Source: Desulfofustis sp.
GTDB taxonomy: Bacteria > Desulfobacterota > Desulfobulbia > Desulfobulbales > Desulfocapsaceae
DNA: 10,737 nucleotides
NCBI GenBank assembly: GCA_029287755.1
Contig: JARFQM010000281.1
Location: 1-10,737, forward strand
Direction: 5' to 3'
Both the position numbers and the translations under genes were made by a program. Position 1 is the stretch's first letter, and each line of letters begins with the position of its first letter. The notes below the pieces were generated by a model that was not told the DNA's origin, ran no database searches, and worked only from the letters and a program-made list of their open reading frames with translations. Positions 1 to 6,442 of this stretch are shown one piece after another.

Positions 1-162
1 GACTACGATAAAAATATCAGGCAATTGCTCCATGTGGGATACAAGGTTGCCGCAGAATATGGCACCACCTACCTGCAGGCCCTGGAAACTCACAAAGATG
101 TCATCGGCAGGCATGTGTGCACCAATTTGTTCGAAAAACACCTTACTCCCCTGTTTCTCTAG
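1..162 (+). CDS. C-terminal fragment of a probable tagaturonate epimerase family protein (5' end outside window)
   Basis: The frame is open from the first base to a TAG at 160-162 and encodes the last 53 residues of a protein. The tail has the pattern LLHVGYKVAAE, then a stretch rich in Leu and Glu, then NLFEKHLTPLFL at the very end. From memory this resembles the C-terminus of the UxaE/tagaturonate epimerase family, which interconverts tagaturonate and fructuronate in hexuronate breakdown, and whose members end in a similar N-L-x-E-x-H-x-x-P-L-F motif. The catalytic part is not in the window, so the family call rests on the tail alone. It converges with the aldo/keto reductase gene, with 170 bp between the two stop codons. 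No convincing terminator is seen there; a CCGGT/ACCGG hairpin at 172-188 has no T-run. Confidence 0.5.
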   Translation, partial: DYDKNIRQLLHVGYKVAAEYGTTYLQALETHKDVIGRHVCTNLFEKHLTPLFL

Positions 163-332
163 AGATTCTAACCGGTGAACGGGACCGGAACCTCAGTGTG
201 AATGCAGGATGAGTGTGAAAGATAATGTGGAGCGCATGCGAAGCAATGGACAATGCCTTACCTGCGCTAAAATCACCACAAGCGCAGAAAAGCGCAGGGC
301 GCGATGACCGCGGGAAGACGCTCTAGGGGCCA

Positions 333-1298
333 TCAATAGCGCGAGCCTGCCGTCTCCTGCGGCAAGCGGGCCCGGATTTGCGCAAGTTCCTCAGCAGTGA
401 ACCGCACCTTCCATGCTCCCAGGTTCTCCTTGAGTCGTTCGATACGCCGCGTGCCGGGGATCGTGAAGATATCTTCGCCCTGAGCCAGCACCCAGGCAAG
501 GGCCACCTGTGCCTCCGTCGCACCCTTTTGGGCGGCGATGTCCCGGATCAATTCCACAAATTGAGCGTTCTCCGCCAACGCTTGATCACTGAAGCGCGGA
601 TTGTCGCGGCGCCAGTCATCTGCGTCAAGCGCTTCCCTGTTGGGGATCGCGCCGGTGAGAAAACCGCGGCCCAGGGGCGAGTAGGCAACGAAGGCGATGC
701 CCAGGTCACGGCAGGTTTCCAGGATTCCCTCCTCCTCCACATTTCGGGTCCAGAGCGAATACTCGGTCTGAAGCGCGGTGACCGGATGGACGGCATGGGC
801 AGCACGAAGCTGTTCGGTGGGGAATTCACTCAAGCCGATGAAGCGCACCTTCCCTTCCTCCACCAGTTCCTTCATGGCGCCGACGCTTTCTGCCACCGGC
901 ACGTCCGGATCCGGGCGATGCTGATAATAGAGATCGATGGTCTCGAGGCCGAGGCGCTGCAGACTTTTCTCGCAGGCTTCCCTCACATACTCTGGTCGGC
1001 CGCTGATACCCAGCCACTCACCGTTGGCTCCCCGCCGAACGCCGAACTTGGTCGCCACGGTCACCTGGTCCCGACGGTCCGAGAAGGCCTTGGCAAGCAA
1101 CTCTTCGTTGTGCCCAACGCCGTACATGTCGGCGGTATCGAAGTGGGTGATGCCCAGGTCGACGGCAGTGTGCAGGGTCCTGATGTGGCCCGCTGCGTCA
1201 CGCGTTCCACCGTAAAACTCCGACATGCCCATGCATCCAAGACCGATGCGGCCGACCTGAAGGGTACTGTTGCCAAGCGTTTTGGGACTATTTGTCAT
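333..1298 (-). CDS. Aldo/keto reductase
   Basis: A 321-residue NADPH-dependent oxidoreductase of the AKR superfamily with a TIM-barrel fold and presumably cytoplasmic location. The complete catalytic tetrad is visible: Asp54 and Tyr59 in HFDTADMYG, Lys84 in VATKFG and His127 in [11 protein letters not shown]. The C-terminal NADP-binding segment [16 protein letters not shown] is intact. The length is normal for single-domain members of the group often annotated as YqkF/IolS-like or AKR13-like reductases. The frame stays open to 1352, but I choose ATG 1298 because an AGAGGAGA Shine-Dalgarno lies 7 nt upstream and the protein then begins like its relatives (MTNSPKTLG). The physiological substrate, an aldehyde or keto compound, cannot be read from the sequence. 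It is probably transcribed alone, being 272 bp from the SDR gene. A long open frame on the opposite strand (378-1397) is a shadow. Confidence 0.93.
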   Translation of the reverse strand: MTNSPKTLGNSTLQVGRIGLGCMGMSEFYGGTRDAAGHIRTLHTAVDLGITHFDTADMYGVGHNEELLAKAFSDRRDQVTVATKFGVRRGANGEWLGISGRPEYVREACEKSLQRLGLETIDLYYQHRPDPDVPVAESVGAMKELVEEGKVRFIGLSEFPTEQLRAAHAVHPVTALQTEYSLWTRNVEEEGILETCRDLGIAFVAYSPLGRGFLTGAIPNREALDADDWRRDNPRFSDQALAENAQFVELIRDIAAQKGATEAQVALAWVLAQGEDIFTIPGTRRIERLKENLGAWKVRFTAEELAQIRARLPQETAGSRY

Positions 1299-1390
1299 GA
1301 AAGTATCTCCTCTGATGACTGGCGATTCAGAGTCCTGATTGGACTTCAACAAGTAATTACGAAGAAACCGTCACACATGCTTTCAGTAAA

Positions 1391-1420
1391 GTTATAAAGA
1401 AACATGGGCCGGTCAGGCAA
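1391..1420 (-). promoter_or_regulatory. Possible sigma-70 promoter of the aldo/keto reductase gene
   Basis: On the minus strand TTGCCT (1415-1420) and TATAAC (1391-1396) are separated by 18 nt. They match the -35 consensus at 4 of 6 and the -10 consensus at 5 of 6 positions. This would give a leader of about 85 nt before ATG 1298. It was found by eye only. Confidence 0.4.
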
Positions 1421-1446
1421 GATGAAAGTTACCCCCGCATTATCCC

Positions 1447-1526
1447 CCAGCCTCAAACTTGAAGATTAGCCCGGGAAAGCGAGTGACTCTCCCCCGGCAG
1501 ATACTCTCATCTCTGTGTGAGGCTGG
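1447..1526. repeat. Wide inverted repeat with 9-bp perfect arms
   Basis: CCAGCCTCA at 1447-1455 is matched by TGAGGCTGG at 1518-1526, 62 nt apart. Inside, a CCGGG segment near 1472 can pair with a CCCGG near 1494, so an RNA from either strand could form a two-tier stem. It lies between the SDR stop and the possible promoter of the aldo/keto reductase gene. I do not recognise a known riboswitch or terminator, and there is no T-run. Confidence 0.4.
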
Positions 1527-1570
1527 AATAGATCAAACGACGGCTTTTATCCTCAGCAACACCAGCAGGG

Positions 1571-2410
1571 TCAAGATGGCCAGCATTGACTGCCGCCGTC
1601 TACCCTGATTACCTGACCACTTATAAAACTTGACCCAGCGGAAGCTAAGAACTCAACAGCAGCAGCAATTTCAGACGGCCAGCCGTAACGTTCCAAAGTA
1701 CCCGACCTTACCTTGCGGGAATCTTCAGTCTCCCTCGAAGCCAGAAAGCGTTCAGTGACTGTATCACCAGGGGCGACCACATTGACGTTGATATCATAAG
1801 GCCTTAACTGAATGGCAAGGCAGCGGCTGTACTCGTGAACAGCCGCTTTTGCCGAGGCGTAAATTGCCGATCCAGCTATACCGGTGAGAGCTGCAATGCT
1901 GCCGATAGTGACAACCCTGCCGCTCCTGCGCTCCATCATTTCCGGGATAACCGCTTTACAGCACAGCACGCAGGTCAGGAAATTGCGATCCATGACGGTC
2001 TTGATGTCCAGTGGTGAAATCAAGAGAGCATCGTTTCCTTCAGGCTTCCCAGCCATTGCTGCCTGGACGCCCTTGCTGCCAATGTCTCCCCCTGCACAAT
2101 TAACCAGAATGTCGATTTGTCCCATTTTGCCGCGTATTTCTGCGACGATGTTCTGCACAACGCTATAGTCCGTTAGATCTCCGGTAACAGCTAGGCAAGA
2201 TGTCTGATGTTTTCTTTCAAGCTCTTCAGCGCTTGTGGTCAAACTCTCTCCTTCGGCAAAAACTTTTGCAGAATCCAAGCGACTGCCGTGAATGACGACC
2301 TTAGCCTTTCTAGAGGCAAAATGTTCGGCGATGGCTTTGCCGATCCCACGGGAAGAACCAGTGATCCAGGCGACTTTGCCTGCAAGCGTGTTTTGTTCAT
2401 TATAGTTCAT
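1571..2410 (-). CDS. Short-chain dehydrogenase/reductase (SDR), classical type
   Basis: A 279-residue NAD(P)-dependent oxidoreductase with a Rossmann fold. The cofactor loop T17-G-S-S-R-G-I-G24 follows a short N-terminus. NCAGG at 104-108 is the NNAG-equivalent motif. The active-site residues Asn143, Ser171, Tyr184 and Lys188 (YASAK) are all present and correctly spaced. The C-terminal segment ends in the typical SGQVIRVDGG motif. It resembles FabG-like 3-oxoacyl reductases and sugar or polyol dehydrogenases, but the substrate is not determined. Around residues 50-70 and 112-130 it has longer loops than a minimal FabG. The frame is open to 2497, but ATG 2410 is preferred because a GGAG lies 8 nt upstream and the residues before it look untranslated. 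The nearest minus-strand gene upstream ends 312 bp away, so it probably has its own promoter. Confidence 0.93.
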   Translation of the reverse strand: MNYNEQNTLAGKVAWITGSSRGIGKAIAEHFASRKAKVVIHGSRLDSAKVFAEGESLTTSAEELERKHQTSCLAVTGDLTDYSVVQNIVAEIRGKMGQIDILVNCAGGDIGSKGVQAAMAGKPEGNDALLISPLDIKTVMDRNFLTCVLCCKAVIPEMMERRSGRVVTIGSIAALTGIAGSAIYASAKAAVHEYSRCLAIQLRPYDINVNVVAPGDTVTERFLASRETEDSRKVRSGTLERYGWPSEIAAAVEFLASAGSSFISGQVIRVDGGSQCWPS

Positions 2411-2722
2411 ACCTTTTCTCCTTGAATTTACTGGACAGCCGAGTTCGACTTGAGAGAAGACCCTACCTGTTTCAGCAGAGAGGATCAAGGCGGCCAATGA
2501 CCTGCCCCACCTAAGTTATCCCCGCCTAACTGATTCCATTAATACCCTACAGCTCTGTACTGATTGATATCAGCTTGTGAGGTACTGCCGCAAGTTTACT
2601 GGAAAGCTGCCTGATGCGGATCAAAAATCTTCATGTGCATCTCATTGCCGGCGCAGGGTACTGTAATCGGCCAGCGGCGAGAGCTCACAGGCGCACTGCA
2701 TCTGATATTTCTGCAGGGGCTG
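2411..2722. other. Intergenic region upstream of the SDR gene
   Basis: This 312-bp stretch has no convincing gene. An open frame on the + strand from 2614 has no ribosome binding site and an unremarkable composition. A small perfect hairpin, CTGAT-TGAT-ATCAG, lies at 2560-2573 and could be an operator or structured RNA. No terminator for the cysteine-cluster gene that ends at 2723 is obvious. Confidence 0.5.
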
Positions 2723-3154
2723 TTAATACTGGGAAAATACTTGAAGTCCATAAGCTGCCCGGGCTCGATCGCATAAAAAATTACTCGAATTCTTGGCCCA
2801 GGAGCGACGGAACGCCCTGCAGGTAGACGGTCGGTTTTTGTATATTAAGCAGTTAACCTGCGTCCCGATAAAACCATTGAGGGCAATACACCGAGGTTGT
2901 TTAGTTTCGGTGCCTTTCATGCATCTGCGAGAGTTGGCTGAGGCGCCTGTCAATTCAAATGGAACCAGGCCGCCGGTGCTCTGATCCGCTTCATGAGATG
3001 GAAACGAGACGAGGAAAAACGCACAGCAGGCGCCGCATTTCAGGCAGGGATTATTAGTGCCTGTTAATGGTTTACCAGTTGTGAATTTCTGCGCCTCAGG
3101 ACGGTGGGCGAATTCACTCTTTTCCTTTCTTCCGTTCCAGAATTTCCAGGGCAA
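2723..3154 (-). CDS. YkgJ-family cysteine cluster protein
   Basis: A 143-residue protein of the zinc/iron-chelating CxxCxxCC family (PF03692-type, YkgJ). The signature C37-L-K-C40-G-A-C43-C44 is followed by the family's RCMKGT, PRCIAL, VNCLIYKNRPSTCRAF and CDRARAAYGL segments, giving nine cysteines able to hold a metal cluster. The biochemical role of the family is not established; metal or Fe-S binding is inferred from the cysteines. The only canonical start is TTG at 3154, behind CGGGAGA; an in-frame TAG lies 30 nt further upstream. With that start the protein has about 34 residues before the first Cys motif, where I recall relatives having only a few. It is divergent from a second cysteine-cluster gene (3430-4071). 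A perfect palindrome lies just ahead of the start. Confidence 0.85.
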   Translation of the reverse strand: MPWKFWNGRKEKSEFAHRPEAQKFTTGKPLTGTNNPCLKCGACCAFFLVSFPSHEADQSTGGLVPFELTGASANSRRCMKGTETKQPRCIALNGFIGTQVNCLIYKNRPSTCRAFRRSWAKNSSNFLCDRARAAYGLQVFSQY

Positions 3155-3171
3155 GTCGGTCTCCCGAGCAG

Positions 3172-3203
3172 CTTGTTTGATCTATTCGTTTAAATCAAAC
3201 AAG
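3172..3203. promoter_or_regulatory. Perfect 10-bp palindrome between the two cysteine-cluster genes
   Basis: CTTGTTTGAT (3172-3181) and ATCAAACAAG (3194-3203) are exact reverse complements around a 12-nt AT-rich centre. The element lies 18 nt upstream of the TTG start of the minus-strand YkgJ gene. It is either an operator for a dimeric regulator or a leader hairpin. No T-run follows on either strand, so a terminator is unlikely. Confidence 0.5.
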
Positions 3204-3376
3204 AACTGGGACAGACTTGATCAACCGATAGATAGTTGTATCCCCCGGCTTTGGGGAGGTGTTTTTAACTCATACCTCAACTGGCGGCCAAAAGCACCTG
3301 ATTAATTATGTTGCCCACAGAGTTACACCAGCGGCCAGGATGAAAACCACACGGCATTGACTCTGCGGTTGATCAT

Positions 3377-3405
3377 TAAACATTGTGCACACGAGGAGGT
3401 ATAAT
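3377..3405 (+). promoter_or_regulatory. Sigma-70-type promoter of the second cysteine-cluster gene
   Basis: TAAACA (3377-3382) and a perfect TATAAT (3400-3405) are separated by exactly 17 nt. The predicted start of transcription, near 3412, leaves a short leader of about 18 nt before ATG 3430. Confidence 0.55.
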
Positions 3406-3429
3406 TAGGGAGAGACAGGGAAAGAGCCC

Positions 3430-4071
3430 ATGAAAATCACATCAAGGATGCTGCCCGCTGAGGTTGTTCGAGAGGTAAAAGACCAGGTAAACGTCCAGGT
3501 TAAAGCAGACCGGCAGCGCCTGGCGTTATTGAAAAGTAATTTCCGATATTTTTCCATGGTCGACCGCATCGCTGCGATTTTGAAGTTTGGCATCTCAGAC
3601 AGGGAGAAAATCAATTGTGACCTGTTATCAGGAACCTTGGTTCAGGGCCAATGCTACAGCAATTGCCACCAGTGCTGCAGTATGGACCTGGAATACGAGG
3701 TTGAAGCGTTTGATGTTCTTCTCGCCTACTGGCTTAATCGTGGGACGGTAATTTCAGCATATCTGGCCGGCAACCTGGCTAGAGATAAGAGATGGTGCGG
3801 CTTTCTCGAAGCCGGATTATGCACCATTCACCATTACAAGCCGTACATCTGCCTCCTGACCTCACCCTCACCACGGGGAGCAGAAAAAGGGGGATGCTAT
3901 TTCAGAGGAGAAAAAAACTCAAAAACTTCAGTACACAAGCAAACGATGCTCGCCACCGGAAGAATGCGGGAGCTTTTCAAGGAATGGCTGCCTGAATTGC
4001 CCGAGTTCGCGGGTCGAAACGTTAACCAGGCATTCATCTGGGCAGTAAATAAAATGAAATCAATCAGTTAA
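3430..4071 (+). CDS. CxxxCxxCC cysteine-cluster (YkgJ-like) protein
   Basis: A 213-residue soluble protein. The N-terminal 70 residues are charged and probably helical. Then comes C75-x3-C79-x2-C82-C83, followed by C123, C131, C141 and C156. The stretch GLCTIHHYKPYICL matches the second half of the zinc/iron-chelating family pattern (C-x-I-[YH]-x2-[RK]-P-x2-C), so eight cysteines could bind a metal cluster. It is a distant relative of the divergent YkgJ gene rather than a recent duplicate: length, spacing and flanks all differ. ATG 3430 is preceded by a purine-rich AGGGAAAGAG, a modest ribosome site, and by a good -10 box. The biochemical function is unknown. Some family members sit near flagellar or methylase genes, but nothing here points to a partner. 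Confidence 0.8.
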   Translation: MKITSRMLPAEVVREVKDQVNVQVKADRQRLALLKSNFRYFSMVDRIAAILKFGISDREKINCDLLSGTLVQGQCYSNCHQCCSMDLEYEVEAFDVLLAYWLNRGTVISAYLAGNLARDKRWCGFLEAGLCTIHHYKPYICLLTSPSPRGAEKGGCYFRGEKNSKTSVHKQTMLATGRMRELFKEWLPELPEFAGRNVNQAFIWAVNKMKSIS

Positions 4072-4090
4072 AGCTAAAAACTAAAGATCC

Positions 4091-4135
4091 GCCCGCCTCA
4101 TCTGCGATTATTTGCCAGCCAAGCTCGGGCTTTTT
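4091..4135 (+). terminator. Weak candidate terminator after the cysteine-cluster gene
   Basis: GCCCG (4091-4095) can pair with CGGGC (4126-4130), which is followed at once by TTTTT (4131-4135). A competing short stem is AGCC/GGCT at 4117-4131. The stem is short and the first loop is long, so the call is tentative. Confidence 0.3.
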
Positions 4136-4339
4136 ACCATGGGAAACGACTCTTTCAGGTAAATAAATGTCTGTTTTTATCATTTTTACCTTGTATTAAC
4201 TGCAAAAGAGTATATCTTCCTGACCAACAAGTGGAAAGTCCACTAATTCGATCACGCACTGCATCACTCACCACCTGCCTTGTAGTTATTACTTCAATCA
4301 GTTGCTCTCAGAGATCCATGCTGATCATAACATTACCTA

Positions 4340-4384
4340 CATGCCTAACGGCATGAGAAGTAGCGCCCCTTGGCGCCACAGGAG
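4340..4384 (+). promoter_or_regulatory. Tandem hairpins abutting the helicase ribosome binding site
   Basis: Two perfect stem-loops, 6 bp with a TAAC loop and 5 bp with a CCTT loop, are separated by 7 nt. The second ends 3 nt before the AGGAG at 4380-4384, which itself lies 5 nt before ATG 4390. This placement suits control of translation or RNA stability. Confidence 0.45.
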
Positions 4385-4389
4385 AATTA

Positions 4390-5640
4390 ATGAGTTTTAC
4401 TAGCTTTAACTTTAACAGACACATTTCCGAGGCTTTGCAAAAACACGGATATGTATCACCAACACCAATTCAACACAAGGCAATCCAACCCGTACTTGAC
4501 GGTCGGGATCTGCTGGGGCTGGCGCAAACCGGCACCGGTAAAACCGCTGCCTTCGTTTTGCCCATTCTGCAGCGGCTGAGTGTCAACCCTTCATCTCACG
4601 CCATCCAGGCTCTGATCATTGCCCCGACCAGAGAGCTGGCTGAACAGATCCACACCTACATCGGCAAGTTTTCCGCAAACCTCAATCTGCATTCCTGCGT
4701 GATTTACGGCGGGGTCAGCAAAGAGGCCCAGGTGAAGAAATTGAGGCGGGGGGTAGATGTAGTAATTGCCTGTCCGGGCAGACTCCTGGACCTGGCACAC
4801 GATGGAGCAGTCAATTTATCTGCCGTGCATACCCTGGTTCTTGATGAGGCTGACCAGATGCTGGATCGGGGATTTCTCCCTGACATAAAAAGAATCATAA
4901 AATTACTTCCTGCCAGACGGCAAAATCTGGTGTTCTCGGCTACCATGCCCGCGGAAGTTCGGTCCCTCATCAATGGTTTACTCGATAACCCAGTTGAGGT
5001 AACGGCCGACCACACCAAGCCGCTGACAAAGATCTCGCATACTTTCTACAGGGTAGATAAGCAGCAGAAAAATCAGCTTCTCAGATCCATATTGACGGAA
5101 GAAAAAGTTGATACGGCAATAGTCTTTACCAAGACCAAATATAAAGCCAGAAGCCTTGCCCAACGGCTGGAGAAGCAGGGCTTCAAGGCTACCTCGATTC
5201 AGGGAAACCTTTCCCAACAGAAGCGGCAGCAGGCCCTGGATGGTTTTAAGAACGGCCGATATGACATACTGGTGGCAACCGATATTGCCGCGCGGGGTAT
5301 CGATGTAGCCGGCATTTCTCACATCATCAACTACGATATGCCGGGAACAGCAGAGGCCTACACCCATAGAACGGGGAGAACGGGCAGAGCGAATCAATCT
5401 GGAGAGGCGCTTACTTTCACAACCGTTGAAGACGGCAAAATGATTGTCAGCCTGAAACAGGCCCTGGGAAAAGCATTGGTCTATAGAGATCACGCTGTTG
5501 CCGAGGTCACCGCTTCTCTACCTAAAGCTCAGGATAGAGTGAAGAAATATTCAGATACAACCAGGAAACCGCATCGCAAGATGAGAGGTAAGAGATCATC
5601 ACAACGAAACCGCATGGCGGCTTTCGATTTTGGCCTGTAG
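4390..5640 (+). CDS. rhlE: DEAD-box ATP-dependent RNA helicase, RhlE-like
   Basis: A complete 416-residue DEAD-box helicase with all core motifs: Q motif (F8 with PTPIQ at 24-28), motif I AQTGTGKT (45-52), Ia APTREL (78-83), the GG pair (107-108), Ib PGRL (129-132), II DEAD (152-155), III SAT (183-185), [11 protein letters not shown], and [10 protein letters not shown] (326-333). The tail of about 40 residues is rich in Lys and Arg and lacks the DbpA RNA-binding domain, as in RhlE-type enzymes. It should unwind RNA duplexes in ribosome maturation or mRNA decay in the cytoplasm, with a likely role at low temperature. The start is supported by AGGAG 5 nt upstream. A CspA-family gene follows 113 bp downstream on the same strand, and a long structured leader precedes it; both point to a cold-shock module. 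Assignment to RhlE rather than another DEAD subfamily is by overall motif style. Confidence 0.93.
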   Translation: MSFTSFNFNRHISEALQKHGYVSPTPIQHKAIQPVLDGRDLLGLAQTGTGKTAAFVLPILQRLSVNPSSHAIQALIIAPTRELAEQIHTYIGKFSANLNLHSCVIYGGVSKEAQVKKLRRGVDVVIACPGRLLDLAHDGAVNLSAVHTLVLDEADQMLDRGFLPDIKRIIKLLPARRQNLVFSATMPAEVRSLINGLLDNPVEVTADHTKPLTKISHTFYRVDKQQKNQLLRSILTEEKVDTAIVFTKTKYKARSLAQRLEKQGFKATSIQGNLSQQKRQQALDGFKNGRYDILVATDIAARGIDVAGISHIINYDMPGTAEAYTHRTGRTGRANQSGEALTFTTVEDGKMIVSLKQALGKALVYRDHAVAEVTASLPKAQDRVKKYSDTTRKPHRKMRGKRSSQRNRMAAFDFGL

Positions 5641-5685
5641 AGTCAGCTGATGAACACTCATCCATGGATATCAACAAGTTCGATA

Positions 5686-5712
5686 CCGAAGTCTTTATCA
5701 CTAAAGACTCGG
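5686..5712 (+). promoter_or_regulatory. Leader hairpin ahead of the cold-shock gene
   Basis: A stem of 8 bp (AGTCTTTA with TAAAGACT), a one-base A bulge and 3 further G-C pairs closes on a TCAC loop. It lies between the helicase stop and the AGGAGG of csp (5740-5745), 27 nt before the latter. No T-run follows, so it is more likely a leader or mRNA-processing element than a terminator. Confidence 0.45.
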
Positions 5713-5753
5713 GATTGAAGAGAACCCCCAAAAAAAATCAGGAGGAAGTACAA

Positions 5754-5954
5754 ATGGCAGAAGGAACAGTTAAATGGTTTAACGATGCAAAAGGATTCGG
5801 TTTTATCGCACAAGACGGTGGAGACGATGTCTTTGTTCACCACAGCGCAATCCAAGCTGATGGTTTTAAAACGCTGGATGAAGGTGCACGAGTTACCTTT
5901 GATATCGTTGATGGACCGAAAGGCCCGGCGGCCGCCAATGTAGTGCAGGTGTAG
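5754..5954 (+). CDS. CspA-family cold-shock protein
   Basis: A 66-residue single cold-shock domain, the usual length for the family. It binds single-stranded RNA or DNA and acts as an RNA chaperone in the cytoplasm. The start [10 protein letters not shown] is canonical. RNP1 is K13-G-F-G-F-I18 and RNP2 is V26-F-V-H-H30, with the aromatic binding residues Trp8, Phe15, Phe17 and Phe27 in place. The frame is open a further 30 codons upstream to an ATG at 5664. The family start at 5754 is clearly right, because AGGAGG lies 8 nt before it. It follows an RhlE-like helicase on the same strand and is followed by a strong hairpin. Cold or growth-phase induction is likely from the family and the hairpin leader, but has not been shown here. 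Confidence 0.96.
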   Translation: MAEGTVKWFNDAKGFGFIAQDGGDDVFVHHSAIQADGFKTLDEGARVTFDIVDGPKGPAAANVVQV

Positions 5955-5974
5955 AAACAGGCCACGATCATGCT

Positions 5975-5996
5975 GAGGCTGTTGCGAAACAGCCTC
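5975..5996 (+). terminator. Hairpin downstream of the cold-shock gene
   Basis: GAGGCTGTT (5975-5983) and AACAGCCTC (5988-5996) form a perfect 9-bp stem around a GCGA loop, 20 nt after the csp stop. The T-run is poor at first (TTGCTGATCGG) with TTATTTT further on, so this is a terminator or a 3'-end stabilising structure. Confidence 0.55.
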
Positions 5997-6077
5997 TTGC
6001 TGATCGGTTATTTTCCCGCCTCTTTGCAGTAACCTCCCCTCTTCTGTGGGCTCTCGCTTTCTGATAGGCGGAACGAG

Positions 6078-6269
6078 TCAGTAGCTCTGCCGCCAGTTTA
6101 AAAAGGTGGGTGTCTCATCTGAGACCTTGTATCTTTTCTTGAGAAATTTCACAAAGTCATCGGAAGTATAATTTTCGCCATATTCCTTGAGGAACATACT
6201 AAAAATTCTCTCTCTTTCCGACTGACTGGTTATATCCCATACACTTTTGTAATTGCTTGCTTTTTTCAT
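6078..6269 (-). CDS. Small hypothetical protein (63 aa)
   Basis: A 63-residue frame beginning MKKASNYKSVWD and ending FLNWRQSY. It is rich in Lys, Glu, Ser and aromatic residues, with amphipathic segments (for example FSMFLKEYGENY and DDFVKFLKKRY) that look like a helical globular protein. There are no cysteines, signal peptide or membrane segment. I do not recognise the family. The start at 6269 is an ATG without a clear Shine-Dalgarno, which lowers confidence. It lies 173 bp downstream of the zinc-ribbon gene on the same strand and converges with the cold-shock gene. Confidence 0.45.
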   Translation of the reverse strand: MKKASNYKSVWDITSQSERERIFSMFLKEYGENYTSDDFVKFLKKRYKVSDETPTFLNWRQSY

Positions 6270-6442
6270 ACCACATAAGCCAACGTTGATGATTGCCTGA
6301 GATCCAGCGGGGAACTACAGCTCAGAGTGCTTCCCGAAAGGGAAATAAGAAGGAATGGCTCACTGTACCATTTTTCGGCCCAATGAGCAAATTACCGAGG
6401 GCTCGGCAGCGGCAGTCACACGATGGGGCTCGAACGGGGTGC

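Larger units (their letters stand above)
4072..4389 (+). other. Long intergenic region, probable leader of the DEAD-box helicase gene
   Basis: These 318 bp hold no gene. The first about 65 bp probably end the upstream transcript. The rest holds at least three perfect small hairpins reading toward the helicase: AGTGGA-AAG-TCCACT (4230-4244), CATGCC-TAAC-GGCATG (4340-4355) and GCGCC-CCTT-GGCGC (4363-4376). I could not fix a promoter by eye. Long structured leaders are known for cold-induced helicase and csp mRNAs, so cold-dependent control is plausible here but is inferred. Confidence 0.5.

Noticed and set aside
378..1397. Long + strand open frame (339 codons) opposite the aldo/keto reductase
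   Set aside because: It is antisense to a gene with a complete catalytic tetrad, its translation has no recognisable domain, and it has no ribosome site.
2614..2826. + strand open frame of 70 codons
   Set aside because: It runs into the conserved 3' end of the YkgJ gene on the other strand, has no ribosome site and no recognisable features.
5664..5753. A 30-codon N-terminal extension of the cold-shock protein from an upstream ATG
   Set aside because: There is no ribosome site for that ATG, whereas a strong AGGAGG precedes the canonical family start at 5754. The extension overlaps the leader hairpin.
6395..6406. CCGAGGGCTCGG palindrome considered as terminator of the minus-strand operon
   Set aside because: It gives only a 4-bp stem with a 4-nt loop and is not followed by a T-run on the minus strand.
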